From contig NZ_OY771647.1 in assembly GCF_963674925.1 (NCBI RefSeq), forward strand, positions 2,185,501 to 2,249,500: 64,000 nt of DNA, read 5' to 3'. Under the pieces are notes generated by a model, which was not told the origin of the DNA, searched no databases, and saw only the letters and a list, made by a program, of their open reading frames with translations. Position numbers and translations under genes: made by a program. The first letter of the stretch is position 1; each line of letters starts with the position of its first letter. The stretch comes from an uncultured Draconibacterium sp. Its GTDB lineage: Bacteria; Bacteroidota; Bacteroidia; Bacteroidales; Prolixibacteraceae. Positions 42,761 through 51,176 of the stretch are shown piece by piece.

Positions 42761-43399
42761 TTATTTAATTAGTTTCTCTTCAATACGGTATTCTTTTGCT
42801 TCAACACCATTGGTTTTTAGTGCCGATTTAAATCCTTCATTCATCATTCGTCCCAGGCGCATGGGCATATCCAAAAGAGCAGGGTAGGTGGTTTTATCAT
42901 CGGGTTGATTATAAAAGTGAACACAGCTTTTTACATCCGACGAAAGATAAATACGACAGGCCATCGGGCGGGCTTCATACGCGGAACAAGCATCATCTTT
43001 TAAAAGCGGGCAGGGATGTTTGGCATTCATCAGATCATCGCCTTTTAAGTTTCCGAGCTTGGCTTGTTTTTGTCTTGCTTTCTCCTGAATGCCCGATACC
43101 GTTTCGGCGTCAGGCAGATTATTTACAGCCGCTTTTAAGTAATCCAGCTCGTAGTCCAGCGCAAAAACCGGTTGGTGGCAACACCAGCTGCAGCCTCGTT
43201 TGCAATCGATACTTTGGTTTTGTTGCCGGGCATAAACAAACAACGAATCAATCAGTCCGTCAATTGCCGCATACATTTCTTTTAAAGATTGGTGCAACGC
43301 GTTTTGCTCCATGTTTGCCTCAACAGCTTTCATGGCCAGTTGGTATCCATCGTGAAAGAAGGCTTTTTCGAGTTGTTCAAATTGCGGGTTTGTGTTCAT
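42761..43399 (-). CDS. YkgJ-family cysteine cluster protein
   Basis: About 212 residues. A cysteine cluster CKRGCSWCCHQPVFAL, with later ACRIYLSSDVKSC and CPLLKDDACSAYEARPMAC, matches the YkgJ/UPF0153 family, thought to hold Zn or an Fe-S cluster. ATG 43399 is the likely start, since an upstream start at 43471 would lie before the terminator at 43423-43455. The biochemical role of the family is unknown. Confidence 0.82.
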   Translation of the reverse strand: MNTNPQFEQLEKAFFHDGYQLAMKAVEANMEQNALHQSLKEMYAAIDGLIDSLFVYARQQNQSIDCKRGCSWCCHQPVFALDYELDYLKAAVNNLPDAETVSGIQEKARQKQAKLGNLKGDDLMNAKHPCPLLKDDACSAYEARPMACRIYLSSDVKSCVHFYNQPDDKTTYPALLDMPMRLGRMMNEGFKSALKTNGVEAKEYRIEEKLIK

Positions 43400-43422
43400 A
43401 AGATTAATTTTTATCAAGATAC

Positions 43423-43455
43423 AAAAAAGAATCTTCCCAAGTGTGAGAAGATTCT
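43423..43455 (-). terminator. Intrinsic terminator of the GntR-slipin-membrane protein operon
   Basis: On the minus strand AGAATCTTC and GAAGATTCT form a perfect 9-bp stem around an 10-base loop, followed by TTTTTTG. It separates this operon from the YkgJ gene. Confidence 0.85.
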
Positions 43456-43502
43456 CCTGAATTTTGAACATTGTTTATTTGTAGCGAGGCAGCCTAACTC
43501 AT

Positions 43503-43904
43503 TTAAGCGGCCAGTTTTTTATCAATAATTTTTAGTCGGAAAATAAACCAGATTATACCCGTTACGAGGAACAAGAATAATGAATATAAAGGGGCGACTA
43601 GTGATGCTTTCATTCCCCCGGCAACAAGTGTTGGCGAAATATCGCTCGTGGTTTCCAAAACCGAAAATGCACTGTACATCCCCATCGTTCGATAAAAAAG
43701 GGAAAGAAGTAAACCAAATCCACCGATGAACAGGATTGTGGTGTTTAATTTTTCCAGTTTCCGGTAATCGTAATTCGTTGAGTGAATATTTTTTGCGGCA
43801 CGAACCGAAAAGATGATTACCAGAATCCACATGAGATAATGGAGAGTCATAAAACCAGGACCTCCATCCATAAAGTTTTGTTTTAATAGATCGGCTACTG
43901 ACAT
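43503..43904 (-). CDS. Four-segment membrane protein downstream of slipin
   Basis: A 133-residue membrane protein with four likely membrane segments (LHYLMWILVIIFSVRAA, TTILFIGGFGLLLSLF, MKASLVAPLYSLFLFLVTGIIWFIF and a weaker one between). It resembles MotA/TolQ/ExbB-type proton-channel proteins only in general layout. It is the third gene of an operon with a GntR regulator and a slipin (32-base gap), followed by a terminator. The function is unknown; a slipin-associated membrane role is the simplest reading. Confidence 0.7.
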   Translation of the reverse strand: MSVADLLKQNFMDGGPGFMTLHYLMWILVIIFSVRAAKNIHSTNYDYRKLEKLNTTILFIGGFGLLLSLFYRTMGMYSAFSVLETTSDISPTLVAGGMKASLVAPLYSLFLFLVTGIIWFIFRLKIIDKKLAA

Positions 43905-43936
43905 TGTTTTTTGATTTTAGTTAAACATTGAAGTTA

Positions 43937-44818
43937 TTATTGTTCATTGCTTTTGGCAAGTGAAACCAAACCTCCCATTGCACCCAGGTTCATGGAGTCG
44001 AGTGCTGAGCTGGGAACGATTACCATCGATCCTTTTTCTTTTAATCCTTCGAAAAGCATATTCATTCCTCGCAGTTGAAGTGCTACCGGATTATTGACAT
44101 ATCTCCGGCTGGCCTCTTCAAATTTTACGGCGATTTCAGTTTCGGCAGTTCCCAGAATTACACGTGCCTGTCGTTCGCGTTCTGCCTGCGCTTGTTTACT
44201 CATGGCATCGGCAAGTGTTTTCGGAATTACGACATCTTTAATGCCTACTGTTTGGCAGGTAATTCCCCACGGATTAGTATGTTCATCAAGTGTGACCTGA
44301 AGATCACCGGCAATCTTATCGCGATTTTGAAGCAGATCTGCCAGTTCATGTTTTCCTATTATTTCCCGTAATCCGGTTTGGGCGATGTAACCTACTGCCC
44401 GTATATATTCCTGAACTTCCAGTGCTGCTTTTTCAACATCCCAAACGGTCCAGTACACCACGGCATCAACATTCACCGGAACGGTGTCTTTGGTCAATGT
44501 TTCTTCGGCCTTAAAATCGGTTACTCTTATTCGTTGGTCGATGAAGCTATCAACTTTGTCAATTATTGGAATGATAATAAAAGGGCCCGGGCCGCGCAAT
44601 CCGGTATATTTTCCCATACGAAGAACAACCGCTTTTTCCCACTGATCGGCAATATGTATCGACGATGCTATTAAAATAGAAATTACAGCCAAAACAATGG
44701 ACAAAATCGGATCAAGCTTTTGCAGGTAGTACAATGTGCCGATTACAAGGAGCAGGACTATTAGAATTGTGGCGGATATCGGATTAAACATCCGAAGGTT
44801 TCTGGAAACAGATTTCAT
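43937..44818 (-). CDS. Slipin/stomatin-family SPFH protein
   Basis: A 293-residue membrane-anchored SPFH protein. Two N-terminal membrane segments (ATILIVLLLVIGTLYYL and ILSIVLAVISILIASSIHI) precede the SPFH domain (IADQWEKAVVLRMGKYTGLRGPGPFIIIPIIDKVDSFIDQR ... EETLTKDTVPVNVDAVVYW ... REIIGKHELADLLQNRDKIAG). It ends in a coiled helix (MSKQAQAERERQARVILGTAETE). Stomatin-like proteins organise membrane microdomains. It follows the GntR gene by 18 bases and is probably controlled by it. Confidence 0.92.
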   Translation of the reverse strand: MKSVSRNLRMFNPISATILIVLLLVIGTLYYLQKLDPILSIVLAVISILIASSIHIADQWEKAVVLRMGKYTGLRGPGPFIIIPIIDKVDSFIDQRIRVTDFKAEETLTKDTVPVNVDAVVYWTVWDVEKAALEVQEYIRAVGYIAQTGLREIIGKHELADLLQNRDKIAGDLQVTLDEHTNPWGITCQTVGIKDVVIPKTLADAMSKQAQAERERQARVILGTAETEIAVKFEEASRRYVNNPVALQLRGMNMLFEGLKEKGSMVIVPSSALDSMNLGAMGGLVSLAKSNEQ

Positions 44819-44836
44819 GACGTTAAAATTTAAAGG

Positions 44837-45220
44837 TTATTGTTTTTTGTGGTTTTTCATATTCTTAAGCTCTTCGATGAGGTCTTCGTTGGTGAAGCCA
44901 TAGCTTGAGGCAATGGTGAGAAATTCTCGACAGATGCTGTGCAATTTGTCTTGTTTTTGTTTAGGAGTAATGGTTAAGTCGGTATCGCCAATAAAGGTGC
45001 CCGAACCAAGATGGGTTTCAAGAATGTTTTGGATTTCAAGCTCTTTGTATGCTTTGGAAACAGTATTCAAATTTACTTTTAATTCAACTGCCAATGCCCG
45101 AACTGTTGGCAATTGTTCTCCCACGCTAAGTTTGCCGGTTGCTATCCCAAATCTAATCTGATCGATAATCTGACGATAAAAGGGAACGCCTGCTTTTGGA
45201 TCTAATTTGAAGTCTATCAT
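44837..45220 (-). CDS. GntR-family (YtrA-type) transcriptional regulator
   Basis: A 127-residue repressor with a winged-helix GntR domain (VPFYRQIIDQIRFGIATGKLSVGEQLPTVRALAVELKVNLNTVSKAYKELEIQNILETHLGSGTFIG). Only a short C-terminal helix follows, the layout of the YtrA subfamily. It is first in the operon and probably regulates itself. The palindrome TACTACAATAGTA 32 bases upstream (45252-45264) is a candidate operator. Confidence 0.9.
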   Translation of the reverse strand: MIDFKLDPKAGVPFYRQIIDQIRFGIATGKLSVGEQLPTVRALAVELKVNLNTVSKAYKELEIQNILETHLGSGTFIGDTDLTITPKQKQDKLHSICREFLTIASSYGFTNEDLIEELKNMKNHKKQ

Positions 45221-45251
45221 TGTGAAATAATATTATAAAACTATAATGCAA

Positions 45252-45264
45252 TACTACAATAGTA
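45252..45264. promoter_or_regulatory. Candidate GntR operator
   Basis: TACTA-CAA-TAGTA is a perfect 5-bp-arm palindrome in an A/T-rich stretch 32 bases upstream of the GntR gene start (45220). A position between promoter and start would suit autorepression. Confidence 0.4.
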
Positions 45265-45348
45265 CAATAATATTTCAGGAATACTATTCTTTTATTAAAT
45301 GTTGTTCAGCATAAGGGAGTTGCAGACCTTGAAAATAAATGGGGAAAA

Positions 45349-46725
45349 TTACTTGCTATTAAGTTTTTCCACTTTCAATCGCGCGAAATAATCCTTGGCG
45401 GCGCGTTTAACATGTGGCGAAAGCAGCATGGTTGTTATTACAGTAGGGAAGGCCATCAGTGCAAAAGCAATGTCGATTAGGCCAATGATCGTACGCAAAT
45501 TGGCAACAGCACCCAGCAAAATTACAGCAACAAAAAGGTAGTTGTAAATGTGCTGGTATTTGGTTCCGGCAACAAAACCGAGACATTTTACACCGTAATA
45601 CGGAAAGGCAAACATGGTTGACATGGAAAAGAAAATTACGCAGATAGCCAGAATGTATTTTCCGTAAACCGGAATACTGGAATCAAAAGCCTGTGCAGTA
45701 AGTGTAATCCCATCGGCGCTGCTCACTTTCCAGGTGTTTGTAATGATAATAGCAAGGGCAGTCATGGTACAAACAAGAATTGTATCGATAATCGGCCCCA
45801 ACATAGCTACCAAACCTTCGCGTATCGGTTCATTGGTTTTGGCGGCTCCGTGTGCCATTGGTGCAGTTCCCAGTCCGGCTTCGTTTGAGAATGCTGCGCG
45901 ACGAACACCGGTAATAATAATCGCTCCCAGCGATCCACCAAGAACAGCATTCCCGGTAAATGCATCGGAAAAAATGGTTTTAAACGCCGGAACAATTTCT
46001 GATGAGTTGGAAAAAATAATGTATAAAACGGTTAGCGTATAAACAACGACCATGGTTGGAACCACGCGGCCGGTAACTTTTCCAATACGTTTAATCCCGC
46101 CAATAACAACGAGTCCCACAATTATAGAAATTACCACACCTGTTAGAATGTTGGAAGTAAAAGAGCCCTCAATTCCATTTGGAACCAGAATGACATCGCG
46201 AACCATTTGAGTTAGCTGGTTGGCCTGAAAAAGTGGAGAAACGCCTATCATAGCCATTATGGCAAAAAATACGGCAATTGGTTTCCACTGTTTGCCCAAT
46301 CCTTCGGTGATGTAATACATGGGACCTCCCTGTATTTCTCCGGCATCGTCTTTTCCGCGGAACATCACAGCCAGCGTGCAGGTAAAAAATTTGGTGCTAA
46401 CTCCTAACAATGCCGATACCCACATCCAGAAGATCGCTCCCGGGCCTCCCATGGTAATTGCAACTGCAACACCACTAACGTTTCCCATTCCTATGGTTCC
46501 GGCAAGAGCTGTGGAAAGTGCCTGGTAATGTCGCAATTGTCCGGTTTCGTTCGGATCGTCGTACTTTCCGGTTAAAATGGAAAGTGCATGACCAATGTAA
46601 CGTAGCGGCGCCAAACGCGAATAAACCAAAAAGTAAAAGCCACCACCAAGCAGCAAAATTAAAATAGGAGCTCCCCAAATGCCATCGGAGATTTTTATAA
46701 TGAGTTCACCAATATTTTCAAACAT
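45349..46725 (-). CDS. Sodium:alanine symporter (AgcS family)
   Basis: About 458 residues in 10-11 membrane segments. The family motif lies near ALAGTIGMGNVSGVAVAITMGGPGAIFWMWVSALLG (about 80-115 from the first Met), and the second family motif is RAAFSNEAGLGTAPMAHGAAK. It imports alanine or glycine with Na+. ATG 46725 is preferred over TTG 46752, since the extra nine residues are not family-like. It is monocistronic, divergent from the membrane-protein array at 46908. Confidence 0.93.
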   Translation of the reverse strand: MFENIGELIIKISDGIWGAPILILLLGGGFYFLVYSRLAPLRYIGHALSILTGKYDDPNETGQLRHYQALSTALAGTIGMGNVSGVAVAITMGGPGAIFWMWVSALLGVSTKFFTCTLAVMFRGKDDAGEIQGGPMYYITEGLGKQWKPIAVFFAIMAMIGVSPLFQANQLTQMVRDVILVPNGIEGSFTSNILTGVVISIIVGLVVIGGIKRIGKVTGRVVPTMVVVYTLTVLYIIFSNSSEIVPAFKTIFSDAFTGNAVLGGSLGAIIITGVRRAAFSNEAGLGTAPMAHGAAKTNEPIREGLVAMLGPIIDTILVCTMTALAIIITNTWKVSSADGITLTAQAFDSSIPVYGKYILAICVIFFSMSTMFAFPYYGVKCLGFVAGTKYQHIYNYLFVAVILLGAVANLRTIIGLIDIAFALMAFPTVITTMLLSPHVKRAAKDYFARLKVEKLNSK

Positions 46726-46835
46726 TCCGCTAAGAAATGTAAAACTTGTCAATTATCAAACAGCAGAATGGAAGATAAAAGTCATGTTTTATGATAAAAT
46801 GCTTTATTTCTTGTAATTCAAAAGATGTTGTAAAA

Positions 46836-46882
46836 AATGTAAAGAAAACTTGACTTTTTCTGAAATGTAAAGTAAGTTTGTC
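46836..46882 (+). promoter_or_regulatory. Promoter and direct repeats of the membrane-protein array
   Basis: CTTG at 46849-46852 and TAAGTTTG at 46873-46880 are spaced by 20 bases, close to the Bacteroidota promoter form. The promoter is overlapped by two 19-base direct repeats, AATGTAAAGAAAACTTGAC (46836-46854) and AATGTAAAGTAAGTTTGTC (46864-46882), 28 bases apart and identical at 14 of 19 positions. A further inverted repeat GTAAA-G-TTTAC lies at about 46893-46903. These are natural operator candidates for the XRE regulator at the end of the array. Confidence 0.6.
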
Positions 46883-46907
46883 ATATTGAACAGTAAAGTT
46901 TACACTT

Positions 46908-47396
46908 ATGGACATGTTAATTCTTACAAATTTCTCATTTATGGCCGGATACATTTTCTTATGTACCCGATTGATTAAGACTACAAATAAAAGTTGGGAT
47001 GTACTTGAATTACGTTTAAATCTTGTTCCTTATTACTTTAAATTTATTGGTTTGGCAGTAATTATAGTAGCCATTGTTATTTATGTTTGGATTTTGAAGG
47101 AAAAAGGTATCGACAGAGCCGAAGAGGCATTTCTTTTCCACTTAAATCTTGGTTTTCTTTTGCTTCTTTTTTCTCGTGAGAAGTATGAAGATGAGCTATA
47201 TAATCAAATTAGACTAAAGGCAATTGTGGCTAGTTTTATTGGGATTTTGCTTTGTTATGGTATGATAATTCCATCTGTATCTATAATGCAAGAAATGCAC
47301 CATGAATGGATTCAGAGTTTTGGTGCAATTTTGGTTTTATTTAATCTTGGATACTTGATTTATTTTTACTCTACCAAGTTGCAGATGAGGAAGTAA
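46908..47396 (+). CDS. Array membrane protein 1 (FS-K-DE motif family)
   Basis: A 162-residue membrane protein with four likely membrane segments. It carries the two motifs shared by all four array members: VPYYFKFIGLA before the second segment, and LLFSREKYEDELYNQIRLKA (about 87-106) between the second and third. It has no signal peptide. I do not recognise the family. It is the first gene after a well-placed promoter with direct repeats, and is followed 22 bases on by its paralogue. Confidence 0.75.
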   Translation: MDMLILTNFSFMAGYIFLCTRLIKTTNKSWDVLELRLNLVPYYFKFIGLAVIIVAIVIYVWILKEKGIDRAEEAFLFHLNLGFLLLLFSREKYEDELYNQIRLKAIVASFIGILLCYGMIIPSVSIMQEMHHEWIQSFGAILVLFNLGYLIYFYSTKLQMRK

Positions 47397-47418
47397 TTAC
47401 ATTCAAAAGACATCAATT

Positions 47419-47898
47419 ATGGAAACCTATAGTTTTATAATTCTCGGAATTTACATCGCACTACTTTATTATATCATTCCTTCTTCCTCTCTTAGTTTCG
47501 ATTTATACAATCGAAAATTTAGGTTATTGCCTAATTGGTTTAAGTACGTAGCTCTAATTTTTACGATTGTTGCCTTAATCGTAATATTCGCTTTTAAGGA
47601 TTCGATCGATAATCAGAGAGATGTGGTGGTGTCTGTTTTCAATTTGACTTTGTTTATGGTATTCTTTTCCAAACAGAAAACAGAGGACGAATTCTCGGAA
47701 GAAGTTCGATTTAAGGCATTCGCTTATTCGTTTGTGAGCTTTGTAGCTCTAATTTTTGCATTGGGAGCAATGCGTGTCGCGGGCTCAGATGATAGTGATT
47801 GGAGTAATTTTATCATTCAGGCCTTTATGGGTGGAGGACTATTAATTGCAACCCTTTACTTTTATTTTACCCTTTATAAACTACGAAAAGAAAAATAA
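47419..47898 (+). CDS. Array membrane protein 2 (FS-K-DE motif family)
   Basis: A 159-residue four-segment membrane protein paralogous to its neighbours. Shared motifs are LPNWFKYVALIF and VFFSKQKTEDEFSEEVRFKA. It ends after the fourth segment with YFYFTLYKLRKEK. The gap to the next gene is 6 bases. Confidence 0.75.
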   Translation: METYSFIILGIYIALLYYIIPSSSLSFDLYNRKFRLLPNWFKYVALIFTIVALIVIFAFKDSIDNQRDVVVSVFNLTLFMVFFSKQKTEDEFSEEVRFKAFAYSFVSFVALIFALGAMRVAGSDDSDWSNFIIQAFMGGGLLIATLYFYFTLYKLRKEK

Positions 47899-47904
47899 TT
47901 AATT

Positions 47905-48477
47905 ATGAATGCAATAATTGGAACGATCATTATCATTAGTTATTTGGTGATGCTTGTGCGAATGCTTCCCGCAGGAAAAGGTAAAATGGATGTTTTTGAA
48001 CGCATTCCATTATTGTTGCCCTATTGGTGGAAGTTTGTTGGGATCGGGTGGCTTCTTTTTGTTGTCGGTTATTCAATCTTCCAAGGAAGTATCGATCCTT
48101 CAAAAAATACTTTTTTATTGTCAGGAATCTATTTTGGTTTGCTCCAGATCGCTTTTTCAAAGGAAAAGGATGATGATGAATTTGCCGAACAAATACGAAT
48201 GAAGGCGATGTATATTTCTATAATTTCCTTCTTTTTTCTCGCAGGTATTTATTCAGCATATGAAACTATTGAACCGAATTCCTTTTCCGAAAACGCTTTT
48301 ATCTGGTTCATGTTGCTATTAAATGCAACCTATATCTTGTATCTAAGCTATTTCTATTTTACCAAATACCGAACCTTAAAAAATCAGAATTATTATGGAA
48401 ACAAAGTTAGTTCAACCACTATTATTGGTACTTGTTGTTCTGTCTATTGGACTTGTGTCCTGGCTCTTTCGGGATAA
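47905..48477 (+). CDS. Array membrane protein 3 (FS-K-DE motif family), extended C-terminus
   Basis: A 190-residue four-segment membrane protein paralogous to its neighbours, with motifs LPYWWKFVGIG and IAFSKEKDDDEFAEQIRMKA. The family body ends at YFYFTKYRTLKN (about residue 160). Another 30 residues unlike the paralogues follow, running 83 bases into the next gene in a different frame. The tail (Cys- and Ser-rich, SSTTIIGTCC) is probably an accidental extension after loss of the ancestral stop, or the result of a sequencing error. Confidence 0.72.
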   Translation: MNAIIGTIIIISYLVMLVRMLPAGKGKMDVFERIPLLLPYWWKFVGIGWLLFVVGYSIFQGSIDPSKNTFLLSGIYFGLLQIAFSKEKDDDEFAEQIRMKAMYISIISFFFLAGIYSAYETIEPNSFSENAFIWFMLLLNATYILYLSYFYFTKYRTLKNQNYYGNKVSSTTIIGTCCSVYWTCVLALSG

Positions 48478-48880
48478 GAATGAAGAAGCTGTTTTTAAGA
48501 AGCTAAAGTTATTTCCTCGCTGGTTTAAATTTTTGGGGTTGGTTGTCGTTATTTGTGGAGTTTCCGTGCCATGGATTTTTCAGCAATTGTTAGTTGATGG
48601 TGGTAACCATCTAGGTATTATTTATATTATTTTTGGTTTGTTTATTATTTGTTTTTCCCGGGACAAAATTGAAGATGAAATGTCGAACATTATACGGTTA
48701 AAATCATTCTATCGCAGTTTTGGGGCAGGAGTTGTAGGATTCTTTTTTCTAACTTATATTGAAAATAGTGTTTCTGACAATTTTAGTCAACTTCCTGCAG
48801 ATACATTGTTGGCAGTTGTTTTGGGATTTTACCTGGTGAGTTATTACGTTACCAAATCAAAAATAAGAAGTGCAGAATAG
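48395..48880 (+). CDS. Array membrane protein 4 (FS-K-DE motif family)
   Basis: A 161-residue four-segment membrane protein with motifs FPRWFKFLGLV and ICFSRDKIEDEMSNIIRLKS. It starts inside the end of gene 3 (83-base overlap) and its end overlaps the XRE regulator gene by 11 bases, so translation of the whole set seems coupled. Confidence 0.75.
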   Translation: METKLVQPLLLVLVVLSIGLVSWLFRDKNEEAVFKKLKLFPRWFKFLGLVVVICGVSVPWIFQQLLVDGGNHLGIIYIIFGLFIICFSRDKIEDEMSNIIRLKSFYRSFGAGVVGFFFLTYIENSVSDNFSQLPADTLLAVVLGFYLVSYYVTKSKIRSAE

Positions 48881-49070
48881 GCTTAAAATAGAACGTGCCA
48901 TTAAAAACCTCACACAAGACGATTTGGCTAAATTGATTGGTGTTTCGCGCCAAACCATAAATTCCATCGAAAAGGGAAGGTATGTGCCATCAACAGTTTT
49001 AGCCCTTAAAATCTCAAAGATTTTTGAAAAGCCGGTAAATGAGATATTTGAATTGGAAGATTCGGATTGA
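48870..49070 (+). CDS. XRE-family helix-turn-helix regulator
   Basis: A 66-residue protein that is nothing but an HTH_3 domain: RLKIERAIKNLTQDDLAKLIGVSRQTINSIEKGRYVPSTVLALKISKIFEKPVNEIFEL. Small regulators of this type commonly sit next to genes for small membrane proteins in Firmicutes and Bacteroidota. It starts with GTG 48870, overlapping gene 4. It is the likely repressor or activator of the array, acting at the repeats around 46836-46903 (inference). Confidence 0.9.
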   Translation: MQNRLKIERAIKNLTQDDLAKLIGVSRQTINSIEKGRYVPSTVLALKISKIFEKPVNEIFELEDSD

Positions 49071-49080
49071 AAACATTTCA

Positions 49081-49140
49081 TCGCAGATGACGCTAAATTT
49101 ATTCGGAGATTGATCTGCGAAGATCTGCGTAATCTACGAG
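49081..49140. repeat. Intergenic CGCAGAT/ATCTGCG repeat
   Basis: CGCAGAT (49082-49088) is complementary to ATCTGCG at 49113-49119 and again at 49123-49129, with TTATTCGGAGATTG between. It fills the gap between the XRE gene and the convergent exported EEP-family gene and may terminate both. Runs of this type are widespread intergenic repeats in Bacteroidota, from memory. Confidence 0.5.
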
Positions 49141-49151
49141 AACCATTTTTC

Positions 49152-49985
49152 TTATTTCAATTGCAGCTGCACAAAAACCGCTAAATGATCAGATGGCGAT
49201 CGGCCTTCGTAAGTATCGCTTATTGCGGCATATTCCAATACCTTAATTTTGTCGTTCACAAAAATGTAATCGATGCGGTTATCGCCTTCGCTGCCCGGTT
49301 TAAAACCGTTGTAAGTTCCAACGGGGCCGTAAGGTGGTTCCACTGTAACTTCTCGGCTGTCGCTCATGTATCCTTTTATCAGGGCAATGGGTTGTGTTTC
49401 CGGAGTGAGGTTGAAATCGCCTGTTAGGATTACCGGCAAACCTGATCCGGCTGTAAACTCTTCCATTTTTTCATGAATCAATTTTGCCGAATTTTTCCGG
49501 GCTTCCACTCCCACATGGTCGAAGTGCGTATTAAAAACAAAGAATTTTTTTCCGGTAATTTTCGATTTAAATTTCCCCCAGGTAACAATACGGTTGCAAG
49601 CGGCATCCCAGCCCAGTCCGGGTTCATCGCAGTTTTCTGATAACCAGAAATGTCCTTTTTCTTCCAGAATTAATTTTTTTGGATTGTAGAAGATCGGCAT
49701 AAACTCGCCGGCTTTATCACCATCGTCGCGGCCAACGCCAAACCATTTGTATTCGGGTAACCCTTTTTCAATGTCTAAAAGCTGACCGTATAACGCTTCC
49801 TGCAAACCAAAAACATCGGGATCGTAAAAATGCAGCAATCCGTTTACCAAAGCAATACGGTTTGGCCAGGCATTAACGCCGTCGCTTGCCGTATTCATTC
49901 GGATATTAAACGTCATTACATTCATTTGCTGCGCAAATAATATTGTTGGGAATAATAAAAGCAGGCTTAAAATTAATCGTTTCAT
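49152..49985 (-). CDS. Exported endonuclease/exonuclease/phosphatase family protein
   Basis: A 277-residue EEP-fold hydrolase with a signal peptide (MKRLILSLLLLFPTILFAQ). Family motifs are MTFNIRMNTASDGVNAW, DVFGLQEALYGQL (catalytic Glu), VFNTHFDHVG, ILTGDFNLTPETQP and the C-terminal IDYIFVNDKI ... SPSDHLAVFVQL (Asp-His). Secreted members degrade nucleic acid, phospholipids or phosphorylated sugars, so the substrate is open. Its start overlaps the end of the upstream esterase gene by 4 bases. Confidence 0.9.
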   Translation of the reverse strand: MKRLILSLLLLFPTILFAQQMNVMTFNIRMNTASDGVNAWPNRIALVNGLLHFYDPDVFGLQEALYGQLLDIEKGLPEYKWFGVGRDDGDKAGEFMPIFYNPKKLILEEKGHFWLSENCDEPGLGWDAACNRIVTWGKFKSKITGKKFFVFNTHFDHVGVEARKNSAKLIHEKMEEFTAGSGLPVILTGDFNLTPETQPIALIKGYMSDSREVTVEPPYGPVGTYNGFKPGSEGDNRIDYIFVNDKIKVLEYAAISDTYEGRSPSDHLAVFVQLQLK

Positions 49986-50941
49986 TCTGAACAGAAATTA
50001 TAAGTGGTGTATTTATCTGTGTTTTGTTTTCCTTCTATAATTGTTTCACGTTGCTCTTCTTTCCTGTCGATGGCAAAATCCTTACAAAATTCAATAATCT
50101 CATCGAAATAATCTTTAAGGGGCGAAGAGCTTATTTCGTGACCGGCACCACAAGTTGTGTGTAACCAGTAAGGCGCGTCCAATTGTTGCAATTTTTCCGC
50201 AATAGTGTACGATCCATGTATAATCCAGTAACCTTTGGTATTTTCTTCGCAATAATGGTGAGGTGCAGTACCGTAGGGAACCAGGTTATCGTCTGTTCCG
50301 TGGAATAAAAGCGACGGAATTGCCGATTCATCGTATAATGCCGTAGTATCCGGAATGGCGCCGGCCATGCCAATTACACCTGCAAACGAAACCGGTCCTG
50401 AATCCAGACCATAGCAATAAGGCGGCTGGTAAGCAGTGTACAAGACGGTTTCTGCTCCGGCACTGCTTCCTGACAAAATAATCTGCTGCGGATTAATGGC
50501 GTACTGATGGCGGTTTTCTATCAGAAAATAAGCGGCATCCAGTAAATCTTCGTTGGCAGCATAAATAGTATTCAGTTTTTCGGTAGCGGGGCAATCGCAG
50601 CCAAAACCTTCCGGCTTTCCCTTGCGGGTTAAACGGTACGATATAGAAGCCACCACATAGCCGTAGTTTGCCAGGCGTGTACAAAATGTTTTAATATTTT
50701 CGCCATCTCTTTGGCCACCACTAAAACCACCACCGTGCACAAAAATTATAGTGGCACGTTCCTGCTCGTAATCGTTTTGCGGAAGGTAAATATCCATATC
50801 CAGATTTTCGCCATCCTTGGTAGCATAAGTAGCTGTTTCTACTCGTATTTCATCAAACAAGTCGGCGGTATATCTTTCCTGGGCAAACGAAATACCAACC
50901 AGGAAGAACAACAGAACAACGAGGTTTAACTTTTTATGCAT
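49982..50941 (-). CDS. Exported carboxylesterase-like alpha/beta hydrolase
   Basis: A 319-residue secreted alpha/beta hydrolase with a signal peptide (KLNLVVLLFFLVGISFAQ). It carries the oxyanion motif IIFVHGGGFSGGQRDGE (HGGG), the nucleophile ILSGSSAGAETVLY (GxSxG), the acid-bearing strand LLFHGTDDNLVPYGT and the His region CGAGHEISSSPLK, as in esterase/acetyl-xylan esterase-like proteins. It overlaps the EEP gene (ATGA), so both are cotranscribed and both act outside the cytoplasm. Confidence 0.88.
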   Translation of the reverse strand: MHKKLNLVVLLFFLVGISFAQERYTADLFDEIRVETATYATKDGENLDMDIYLPQNDYEQERATIIFVHGGGFSGGQRDGENIKTFCTRLANYGYVVASISYRLTRKGKPEGFGCDCPATEKLNTIYAANEDLLDAAYFLIENRHQYAINPQQIILSGSSAGAETVLYTAYQPPYCYGLDSGPVSFAGVIGMAGAIPDTTALYDESAIPSLLFHGTDDNLVPYGTAPHHYCEENTKGYWIIHGSYTIAEKLQQLDAPYWLHTTCGAGHEISSSPLKDYFDEIIEFCKDFAIDRKEEQRETIIEGKQNTDKYTTYNFCSE

Positions 50942-50985
50942 AAAATTTTTTGTGTGAATATAAGGATATATCAGACTTCCTGCAA

Positions 50986-51017
50986 AAGAAAATGGAACCC
51001 AAAATTGAGTTCCATTT
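50986..51017 (-). terminator. Candidate terminator downstream of the alkyltransferase gene
   Basis: AAATGGAAC and GTTCCATTT (50990-50998, 51009-51017) are perfect complements. On the minus strand the second arm runs into TTTTCTTTT. The surrounding 235 bases between the two minus-strand genes hold nothing else recognisable. Confidence 0.6.
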
Positions 51018-51176
51018 CTAAAGGTTAACTATATCAGTTCCCCTATTTTTTATCTTCCTGATTTCGCAAAGAAATAAGCAAATGGTATGCCTGAAGTTGT
51101 AAGGTGCAAATATTCAGCGATGTAGGTTTTTTGTAGTGCTGATTCTGTTCTTCATATTGGGACAAACTTCCCGTAT

